NCBI GenBank assembly: GCA_934635045.1
Contig: CAKTZA010000034.1
Location: forward strand, 1-38,172
From: an uncultured Kiritimatiellota bacterium
Lineage (GTDB): Bacteria; Verrucomicrobiota; Kiritimatiellia; RFP12; UBA1067
Direction: 5' to 3'
DNA: 38,172 bases
Position 1 is the stretch's first letter. Each line of letters opens with the position of its first letter. Made by a program: the position numbers and the translations under genes. The notes under the pieces were generated by a model that had not been told where the DNA came from, did not search any database, and was given only the letters and a program-made list of their open reading frames with translations. Positions 24,121-30,555 of this stretch are shown here, piece after piece.

Positions 24121-24531
24121 ATGGCAAGGAAGCCCCAGGAGAACCCTGCGCTCGACATGACGCCGATGATCGACGTCGTGTTCGAGCTCATCATCTTCTT
24201 CGTCGTCACGATCAAGCAGGAGGACACGCTCTCGAAGCTGAACGCGAACCGTCCGGCCCCGGCGAACGCCTCGTCGAGCTCGAGCGAGTCCGACACGACC
24301 GTGACGATCGAGATCGGCGCGGGCCACGACGCGAACGGCGTCCTCGTCTACAACAAGCGCGTCGTGCGGCGGTCGGAGCTTGACCAGAACCTGCGCGAGG
24401 TCGCCCGCACGTCGACGAAGACGCCGATCATCATCAAGTGCGCGACGGACTCGCCCCACAAGGCGCTGGTCGACGCGCTCGACATCTGCTACAAGAACAA
24501 CCTGTTCAGCGTCAGCATCTTCACGCTGTGA
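24121..24531 (+). CDS. ExbD/TolR-family biopolymer-transport protein, copy 2
   Basis: The protein has 136 residues. It has the same N-terminal helix signature as copy 1 (LDMTPMIDVVFELIIFFVVT, proton-path Asp18). A Ser/Pro/Ala linker (RPAPANASSSSSESD) follows, and then a periplasmic TolR-type domain with VTIEIGAGHDANGVLVYNK and IIIKCATDSPHKALVDALDICYKNNLFSVSIFTL, which resembles the ExbD self-dimerising fold more closely than copy 1 does. Two different TolR subunits with a single TolQ also occur in the Myxococcus AglR-AglQ-AglS gliding motor. The gene starts 3 bases after copy 1 and ends 41 bases before the toroid gene. Confidence 0.92.
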   Translation: MARKPQENPALDMTPMIDVVFELIIFFVVTIKQEDTLSKLNANRPAPANASSSSSESDTTVTIEIGAGHDANGVLVYNKRVVRRSELDQNLREVARTSTKTPIIIKCATDSPHKALVDALDICYKNNLFSVSIFTL

Positions 24532-24572
24532 AGGTTCGGGCGCAAGGTTTGGAAAGTTTGGAGGTCTGAGAT

Positions 24573-26321
24573 ATGGCAGACGAATTTGTCGAAGACGAGA
24601 TGCTGGACGAGGAGGCCCCGCTGAGCGCGGAGGAGCTCTTTGAGCAGCACAAGGCCGAGATCGAGGCGGCGTTCGAGGAGAAGGGCTTCTTCCGCCGCAT
24701 GGCGGACATGCTGACCGGCCTCTCGAAGCCGCATTCATCCGCCGAGTTCAAGCTCGCGAAGACCGAGCTTCAGCGCCTGATTGCCCCGATCGCGGCGATT
24801 ACGCTGCCGGTTCTCGGCGTCATCGTCCTCATCGTCGTGACGGCGGTGCAGGGCCAGATGGGCAAGAAGATCGAGGTCGAGGTCGCGCGCGCCCAGGAGG
24901 AGGAGGCCGAGCTCGAGGAGGAGCAGGAACAGGAGGAGATCGTCGAGCAGACGCCGCCGGAGGAGACGGTCGACGTCGTGGTCGATACGCCGGTCGTCGG
25001 CCCGGTGACGGACATCGTGACGCCGAGCGCGACGCCGACGGCCGAGCCCGTCTCGGTGAAGCCGGCCGCGCAGGACTCCGTCGCGCTCATCAAGTCGCCC
25101 GTCACGATGAAGTCGATGACGGGCTCGCGGACGCCCGGCTCCATCGGCGCGATGACGAAGGGCGGCAACATGTACGGCGACGCGACGACCGAGGGCGCCG
25201 TGCTGAAGGCGCTCCGCTGGCTCAAGAAGACGCAGCAGCCGAACGGCAGCTGGGGGAACGGCGGCAACCCGATCTCCAACGCCGGTCTCGCGATTCTCGC
25301 GTTCCTCGCCCACGGCGAGACGCCGGCCTCGAAGGAGTTCGGCCCGACCGTCGAGAAGGCGATGCAGTTCCTGATCGACTCGCTCACCAAGAAGAAGGAC
25401 AAGACCGGCAAGGAGGTCGTGACCTTCCGGGGGGCGGACGGCAACGAGTACGCGACGCTGATCGCGACCTACGCGCTCTGCGAGGCCTACGGCATGACGC
25501 GCAACCCGAACACGAAGATCGTCGCCATGCAGACGCTGCAGCGCATCGTCGACAACCAGTCGCCGACCGGCGGCTGGGACTACGGCATGGTCAGGACCTC
25601 GACGCGCGACGACATGTCCTTCGCGGGCTGGGCTTTGCAGGCTCTGAAGGCCGGCAAGATGGCGGGCATGCACCCGAAGGGGCTGGACGCCTGCATCAAG
25701 AAGGCGATCAAGTGCCTGAAGACGCGCAACTTCAAGAACGGCGGCTTCAACTACACGGCGGGCGGCGGCCCGACGGGGCTCACGGCGACCGGGTGCCTCG
25801 CGATGCAGCTGCTCGGCTACATGAACGAGCCGGAGGTCAAGGCCGCGCTCGACACGATGCGGCCCTGGCTGCCCTCGTTTGACGGCGTGAAGGGCAAGAA
25901 GCTCTCGGAGGCCCTGCCGCCGCAGAACCCGCAGTACTACTGCTACTACGCCTCGCAGTGCAAGTACCAGGCCGGCATGTGCCAGGGCGCGACGCCTGCG
26001 AACGTGAAGGCCTGGCAGGACTGGAACCTCGCGATGAAGGCCCTCTATCCGCGCACGATCAACACGCTCCCGGAGAAGATTCCGGGTCCGGACGGCAAGC
26101 CGCGCCCGATCGGCTACTGGAAGTTCAAGGACCAGACGTGCGGCGGCGAGAAGGCCACCACGATGGCGACGTGCTTCGCCGCGCTCCAGATGATGGTCTA
26201 CTACCGCTACCTGCCGACGACCCAGACGAAGGCCGCCAAGGCCATCACGTCGGGCGAGGACGACGAGGATGCGGGCAAGAAGAAAAAGACGGACGAGCTC
26301 GACATTGAGGTCGACATCTAA
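24573..26321 (+). CDS. Membrane-anchored alpha/alpha-toroid (prenyltransferase/squalene-cyclase repeat) protein
   Basis: The protein has 582 residues. The ATG at 24573 has GGAGG 8 bases upstream. Residues 1-65 are acidic and cytoplasmic. Residues 69-93 form one transmembrane helix. Residues 95-125 are a Glu-rich coiled-coil-like segment, followed by a Pro/Thr/Val-rich linker (125-170). This half recalls the architecture of TonB. Residues about 200-560 are toroid repeats with QW-like motifs (QQPNGSWGN near 221-229, QSPTGGWDYG, KNGGFNYT). The repeats match the alpha/alpha-barrel of squalene cyclases and protein prenyltransferases, but a single-pass anchor and the lack of a visible DxDD catalytic motif argue against cyclase activity. 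It is more likely a binding or force-transmitting partner of the ExbB/ExbD channel. Confidence 0.82.
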   Translation: MADEFVEDEMLDEEAPLSAEELFEQHKAEIEAAFEEKGFFRRMADMLTGLSKPHSSAEFKLAKTELQRLIAPIAAITLPVLGVIVLIVVTAVQGQMGKKIEVEVARAQEEEAELEEEQEQEEIVEQTPPEETVDVVVDTPVVGPVTDIVTPSATPTAEPVSVKPAAQDSVALIKSPVTMKSMTGSRTPGSIGAMTKGGNMYGDATTEGAVLKALRWLKKTQQPNGSWGNGGNPISNAGLAILAFLAHGETPASKEFGPTVEKAMQFLIDSLTKKKDKTGKEVVTFRGADGNEYATLIATYALCEAYGMTRNPNTKIVAMQTLQRIVDNQSPTGGWDYGMVRTSTRDDMSFAGWALQALKAGKMAGMHPKGLDACIKKAIKCLKTRNFKNGGFNYTAGGGPTGLTATGCLAMQLLGYMNEPEVKAALDTMRPWLPSFDGVKGKKLSEALPPQNPQYYCYYASQCKYQAGMCQGATPANVKAWQDWNLAMKALYPRTINTLPEKIPGPDGKPRPIGYWKFKDQTCGGEKATTMATCFAALQMMVYYRYLPTTQTKAAKAITSGEDDEDAGKKKKTDELDIEVDI

Positions 26322-26324
26322 GCG

Positions 26325-27554
26325 TTGAACTTTCCTCTCTTTCTCGCCCTCAAGTACCTGAAGCCGAAGCGCTCCGTCGCTTCGGTCATCACGCTCGTCT
26401 CGATTCTCGGCGTCATGCTCGGCGTGGCGGTCGTCATCATCGTGCGCAGCGTCATGACGGGCTTCGGCGACATCTGGGAGGAGAAGATCCTCGACTTCAA
26501 GCCGCACGTCTCGCTCGTGCCGCAGTCCGGCAACGTGATTCGCGGCGAAGAGGATCTGGCGGCGAAACTGCGTCAGGTTCCCGGCGTGACGTGCGTGACG
26601 CCGGAGATCGACACGCGCGTCCTGCTGTCGCACAGGGGGCGCGTTCTTGCGCCGGTCATCCTTGGCGTGGACTCGGGCGACTTCACGCGCGCCTACCGCA
26701 TCGGCGTGCCGCGCGCCGGCACGTTCGACCTCTCCGGCGACTCGATCGTCCTTGGCGTCTCCGCCGCGCGGTCGCTCGGCGTCTGGGTTGGCGACGAGGT
26801 GACGGTCTACTCGCCGAAGACGCTCGTCGCGAAGGACGAAGTCTTCCTGCCGGTCAAGTGGAAGGTCGTCGGCATCTTCTCGTGCGGGCAGCACGAGTAC
26901 GACTCCGGCTACGTCGTCGCCTCGCTCCCGAACGTCCGCGACCTGATGGGCATGGAGCACGGCGTGTTCGCGATCCACGTCAAGACGGACTGCCCGACGG
27001 ACGCGTCGAAATTCAACGCCCTCGTCGACGAGGCCCTGCGCGTGACGGCGCCGTCCACGCTCCGCGCCATCACCTGGCGGGAGGCCGACCGCGAGATCTT
27101 CAACGCGCTGGCGGTCGAGAAGAACATGACGGCGCTTCTTCTCTCGCTCATCTCGCTCGTCGCGGTCTTCTGCGTCATGAACACGCTGCTCGTGCTGACC
27201 GTGCAGAAGACGCCGGAGATCGGGCTCTTGAAGGCGCTCGGCTTCCGCAAGCGCGAGATCATGAAGGTCTTCGTCGTTCACGGCATGATCCAGTGCGGGT
27301 TCGGCATCGTCCTTGGGCTCTTGGCCTCGTGGGCGGTGCTCGCGAACCTCCAGAACATCGTCGAGTGGCTGGCGAAGATGGGACTGGAGGTGTTTCCGGC
27401 ATCGGTGTACGGGCTTGCGGCGATTCCGCACCGGCTGATCGTCTCGGACATCTTCTGGGTCGTCGGCCTCGTCTTCGTCTTCGGGCTTCTCGCGTCGTTC
27501 ATTCCGGCGCTCTTCGCCGCCGCGAAGGATCCCGTCAAGGCACTGAACCAATAG
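26325..27554 (+). CDS. LolC/LolE-type (FtsX/MacB superfamily) ABC-transporter permease
   Basis: The protein has 409 residues and begins with TTG at 26325, 3 bases after the toroid gene. The typical lipoprotein-release opening LALKYLKPKRSVASVITLVSILGVMLGVAVVIIV forms the first transmembrane helix. A large periplasmic domain follows (LRQVPGVTCVTPEI, VLGVSAARSLGVWVGDEVTVYSPK), and then three helices including LISLVAVFCVMNTLLVLTVQKTPEIGLLKALGFRKREIMKVFVVHG, the FtsX-family coupling segment, and a final helix near 375-395. LolC/E with LolD extract lipoproteins from the inner membrane. No LolD ATPase lies in the window, so the ATPase partner must be elsewhere. The TTG start with only a distant GAGG suggests translational coupling. 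Confidence 0.85.
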   Translation: MNFPLFLALKYLKPKRSVASVITLVSILGVMLGVAVVIIVRSVMTGFGDIWEEKILDFKPHVSLVPQSGNVIRGEEDLAAKLRQVPGVTCVTPEIDTRVLLSHRGRVLAPVILGVDSGDFTRAYRIGVPRAGTFDLSGDSIVLGVSAARSLGVWVGDEVTVYSPKTLVAKDEVFLPVKWKVVGIFSCGQHEYDSGYVVASLPNVRDLMGMEHGVFAIHVKTDCPTDASKFNALVDEALRVTAPSTLRAITWREADREIFNALAVEKNMTALLLSLISLVAVFCVMNTLLVLTVQKTPEIGLLKALGFRKREIMKVFVVHGMIQCGFGIVLGLLASWAVLANLQNIVEWLAKMGLEVFPASVYGLAAIPHRLIVSDIFWVVGLVFVFGLLASFIPALFAAAKDPVKALNQ

Positions 27555-27567
27555 GGCGGCCGACTTG

Positions 27568-28614
27568 ATGAAATACGTTCTTGCGCCGCTCGCCGGCTTC
27601 ACCGATGCGCCGTTTCGGCGGCTGTGTTTCGAGGGCGGGGCGGATCTCACGTACACCGAGATGGTGTCCGCCGCCGGGCTTGCGCACGGCTCGTCGCCGA
27701 CGCGGCACCTGATGGAGACGATGCCGGGCGAAGGGCCGGTCGGCTGCCAGGTCTTTGGCGCGAACGAGTCAGACCTTGCGCATGCCGCGCGCGCGGTCGA
27801 AGAGGTGAAGGAGCGGTTTGTCGAACTGAACCTCAATGCGGGCTGTCCGATGGCGAAAGTCACGCACGGCGGCGCGGGCGCGAAGCTCGCCGAGGATCCG
27901 GCGCGCGTCTACCGCCTTCTGAAGGCGATGTGCGAGAACACGTCGCTGCCCGTCACGCTCAAGACGCGTCTTGGGCCGAACCCGCAGCGGACGACGGTCT
28001 TCGAGCTGCTGGACGCGGCGGAACAGGCGGGGGCGCGCGGTTTCATCCTGCACGCGCGCTACACCTCGCAGCTGCACGGCGGCGCGGTGCACCTTGACAC
28101 GCTCGCGGAAGTCGTCCGCCGCGCGCACGTCCCCGTGACGGGCAACGGATCCGTCACGGACGCGAAGTCGGCGGCGGCGATGGCGGCGACGGGCGTTTCG
28201 GCCCTCCTGATCGGGCGCGCCGCGCTGGCGAACCCCGCGATCTTCCGTGCGTTGAAGGAGGCGGCGAACGGACGCGAGGGACTTGAGGGGCGTGAGGGGG
28301 CTGATGTCGGCGCGTCTTGGGCGGACGTGAGATTTCGGGCCTTTCAGGATCATCTCGCGTACCTGCTCGCGTTTCGCGAACAGCTCGCGGCGCGCTTCCC
28401 CGACGACCACATCCCGTCCGTCGACGGTTTCGCGTCCGTGAAGATGCACACGCACCTTTTCCGCTATTTCGCGGGGCGTCCCGGCGCGGCCGCGCTGCGC
28501 GCGCGGCTCAATGCGGTTCGGACGCTTGCGGAGATTCGTCAGCTGCTTGCGCGCCTCGATCTTGTCCCGTCTGCGGGGGACGCGGACTATGGTATAATAC
28601 GCAATCATGTCTGA
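27568..28614 (+). CDS. tRNA-dihydrouridine synthase
   Basis: The protein has 348 residues. Dus enzymes use FMN and NADPH to reduce uridines in the tRNA D-loop. The TIM-barrel landmarks are LAPLAGFTDAPFRRLC at the start, TYTEMVSAAGL, GCQVFGANE, LNLNAGCPMAKVTHGGAGAKL (catalytic Cys within NAGCP near residue 93), VTLKTRLG, FILHARYTSQLHGGAVHLD (active-site HxR), VTGNGSVTD and GVSALLIGRAALANPAIF. The ATG at 27568 is preferred to the TTG at 27565. An irregular insertion (KEAANGREGLEGREGADVGAS) lies before the C-terminal helical tRNA-binding domain. The promoter of uppP lies inside the last codons of this gene. It cannot be assigned to DusA, B or C by eye. Confidence 0.92.
   Translation: MKYVLAPLAGFTDAPFRRLCFEGGADLTYTEMVSAAGLAHGSSPTRHLMETMPGEGPVGCQVFGANESDLAHAARAVEEVKERFVELNLNAGCPMAKVTHGGAGAKLAEDPARVYRLLKAMCENTSLPVTLKTRLGPNPQRTTVFELLDAAEQAGARGFILHARYTSQLHGGAVHLDTLAEVVRRAHVPVTGNGSVTDAKSAAAMAATGVSALLIGRAALANPAIFRALKEAANGREGLEGREGADVGASWADVRFRAFQDHLAYLLAFREQLAARFPDDHIPSVDGFASVKMHTHLFRYFAGRPGAAALRARLNAVRTLAEIRQLLARLDLVPSAGDADYGIIRNHV
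28590..28598 (+). promoter_or_regulatory. Extended -10 promoter (TGGTATAAT) of uppP inside the dus coding end
   Basis: TGG-TATAAT ends 8 bases before the uppP ATG at 28607 and is embedded in dus codons. No Shine-Dalgarno lies between the box and the ATG (ACGCAATC), so a leaderless transcript is predicted. No convincing -35 is seen. Confidence 0.7.
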
Positions 28615-29401
28615 AGTCATTTTTTTGAGCGTCCTGCAGGGCGTCGCGGAGTTCCTGCCGATCTCCAGTTCGGGGCATCTCGTCCTCGGCCGTACGTTGC
28701 TGGGGCTTGGCGAGGTCGGGATGCGTCTCGACATCTTCCTGCACGTCGGGACGCTGGTCGCCGTCTTCGCGTTTTACCGTGCGACGGTCATGCGGCTGGC
28801 GAAGGGCCTTGTCGACAGGGGGGCGTCCGCGAACCGTGCGGCGGCCTGGTCGTACGCGCTGAAGATCGTCCTTTCGGCCGTGCCGGCGGGCGTGGTCGGG
28901 CTCCTTTTCCTGAATCAGGTCGAGACGGCGTTCGCCTCGCCGAAGATGGTCGGCGGCGCGCTGCTCTTCACGGGGCTTGTGCTGTCGGCGACGCGGTTCC
29001 TGCCGAAGGGCGAGAAGGACGTCTCGTTCGTCCGGGCGTTCCTGATGGGCCTCGCGCAGGCCATTGCGATCCTGCCGGGCGTCTCGCGTTCGGGCCTGAC
29101 GCTCGCCGCCGCGCGCGCCGCGAAGGTGGATGCCGAGAAGGCCGCCGCGTTCTCGTTCCTGATGAGCGCGCCGCCGATTGCGGGCGCGGCGCTGCTGGAG
29201 GTGCTGAAGGCCGTCCGCGCGGCGGATGCGGCGGCGGTGCCGGAGGTCGGCTGGGGGCCGTGCGCCGTCGGCGCCGTCGTGGCGGCTGTCGTCGGCTATG
29301 CCTCGCTGAAGCTGCTCGTGAAGTCGCTGAAGGGCCGGTGGTTCTGGCTCTTCGGCCCCTATTGTCTGCTTGCCGGCGCGCTGGCGCTGGCATTCGCCTG
29401 A
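28607..29401 (+). CDS. uppP: Undecaprenyl-diphosphatase (BacA family)
   Basis: The protein has 264 residues and multiple membrane helices. It removes a phosphate from undecaprenyl diphosphate to recycle the lipid carrier for peptidoglycan and surface glycans and can give bacitracin resistance. Family motifs are QGVAEFLPISSSGHLVL (residues about 11-27, with catalytic Glu and the SSSGH segment) and LPGVSRSGLTLAAA (about 156-170). The start is fixed by the usual MSEVIFLSVLQG opening. It overlaps the end of dus by 8 bases in another frame and has its own promoter. rmuC follows after 23 bases. Confidence 0.95.
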   Translation: MSEVIFLSVLQGVAEFLPISSSGHLVLGRTLLGLGEVGMRLDIFLHVGTLVAVFAFYRATVMRLAKGLVDRGASANRAAAWSYALKIVLSAVPAGVVGLLFLNQVETAFASPKMVGGALLFTGLVLSATRFLPKGEKDVSFVRAFLMGLAQAIAILPGVSRSGLTLAAARAAKVDAEKAAAFSFLMSAPPIAGAALLEVLKAVRAADAAAVPEVGWGPCAVGAVVAAVVGYASLKLLVKSLKGRWFWLFGPYCLLAGALALAFA

Positions 29402-29424
29402 CCGAAGCAAGGGAGATGTGAAAG

Positions 29425-30555
29425 ATGTTGGTTGTGATTGGCTGTCTTGTCACGGCGATTCTCGTCGCCGCCGTCGCCTTCCTGTTCATGCAGACGCGAA
29501 TCGCGGCGGAGCGGCGCTTCGCCGAGGAGAAGGAGCGGACGCTTGACGCGAAGCTGGAGGCGATCGTCGCGCAGGTCTCGGACGTGACGGCGCGTTCGCT
29601 GGCCGCGCGCGAGCGGGAACTGGCCGAACGGAACGCCGCGCAGGTGCGTCCGCTCTTCGACCGGATGAAGAGCGACATCGACGCCTTCCGCCAGACGGCC
29701 GCCGCCGCGCAGACGGAGAACGCGAAGCTCGGCGCGTCGCTGAAGGAGCAGATCGAGGAGGTCGGGCGAAAGGCCGAGGGGCTTGGTCGGCAGGCGGACG
29801 AGTTCGTGACGGCCCTGAAGGGCGGCAACAGGGTTCAGGGGAACTGGGGCGAAGGCATCCTCGCGAAGACGCTGGAGAACGCGGGGCTCGTGAAGGGCGA
29901 GAACTTCACGGAGCAGGAGGGGACGCGCGAGGACCGACCCGACGTCACGGTCTTCGACGGCGCGGGACACAAGGTCTTCATCGACGCGAAGGTCAACATC
30001 ACCGACTTCATCGCGGCGGTCAACGCGGCGAACGAGGGGCGGGCGGACGAGGCGGCGGCGCGCATGAAGGCGCACGCCGCCAGCGTCCGCGAGCAGGTGA
30101 AGCGGCTGGCGGCGAAGGACTATCCGACGAGCCTCGGCGGCGCGGAGGTCGTCATCATGTTCCTGCCGAGCGAGGCGACCTATTCGGCGGCGGTCATGGC
30201 GGATCCGGCGCTCATCGGGTTTGCGAACGCGAGCCGGGTCGTGCTGGCGACGCCGCAGATGCTCCTCTCGTTCCTGATGCTCTTCCGCCTCGGCATTGTC
30301 CACCAGCAGGTCGAGCGGAACAACGCCGAGATCCGCCGCCGCGCCGAGCAGCTCCTCACGCGCATGGACACGGCGTTCGTGGCGTTCGAGAAGGTCGGCA
30401 AGTCGCTCGACGACGCGACGGCGAAGTATCACGAGTGCCTGCGCAAGCTCGGCCTCGAAGGCGGCGGGCAGAACGTCATCACGCCGGCCAAGGACCTGAT
30501 CCGCCTGACGAACTCATCCGAACGGCGTAACGCCAAGGTCTTGCAGGACGCATGA
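29425..30555 (+). CDS. rmuC: RmuC-family DNA recombination protein
   Basis: The protein has 376 residues. RmuC proteins limit inversions between short inverted repeats and carry a restriction-endonuclease-like fold. An N-terminal membrane helix (LVVIGCLVTAILVAAVAFLFM) is followed by a long coiled coil (about 25-130) and then the core: GNRVQGNWGEGILAKTLENAGL, DRPDVTVFDGAGHKVFIDAKVNIT (PD-ExK-like Asp and Lys near 173-193) and VVIMFLPSEATYSAAV. GGGAG lies 11-15 bases before the ATG. Its TGA overlaps the next start as ATGA, so it is translationally coupled to the PD-(D/E)XK nuclease. A repair protein that acts on inverted repeats is notable in a segment with many repeats. Confidence 0.93.
   Translation: MLVVIGCLVTAILVAAVAFLFMQTRIAAERRFAEEKERTLDAKLEAIVAQVSDVTARSLAARERELAERNAAQVRPLFDRMKSDIDAFRQTAAAAQTENAKLGASLKEQIEEVGRKAEGLGRQADEFVTALKGGNRVQGNWGEGILAKTLENAGLVKGENFTEQEGTREDRPDVTVFDGAGHKVFIDAKVNITDFIAAVNAANEGRADEAAARMKAHAASVREQVKRLAAKDYPTSLGGAEVVIMFLPSEATYSAAVMADPALIGFANASRVVLATPQMLLSFLMLFRLGIVHQQVERNNAEIRRRAEQLLTRMDTAFVAFEKVGKSLDDATAKYHECLRKLGLEGGGQNVITPAKDLIRLTNSSERRNAKVLQDA

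Noticed and set aside
24573..26321. Squalene-hopene cyclase or protein prenyltransferase
   Set aside because: No visible DxDD or zinc-ligand set, the toroid follows a membrane anchor on the outer side, and the neighbours are ExbB/ExbD rather than isoprenoid genes.
26325..27554. MacB-type drug exporter permease
   Set aside because: The LALKYLKPKR opening and length fit the LolC/E lipoprotein-release group better, and no MacA or ATPase gene is adjacent.
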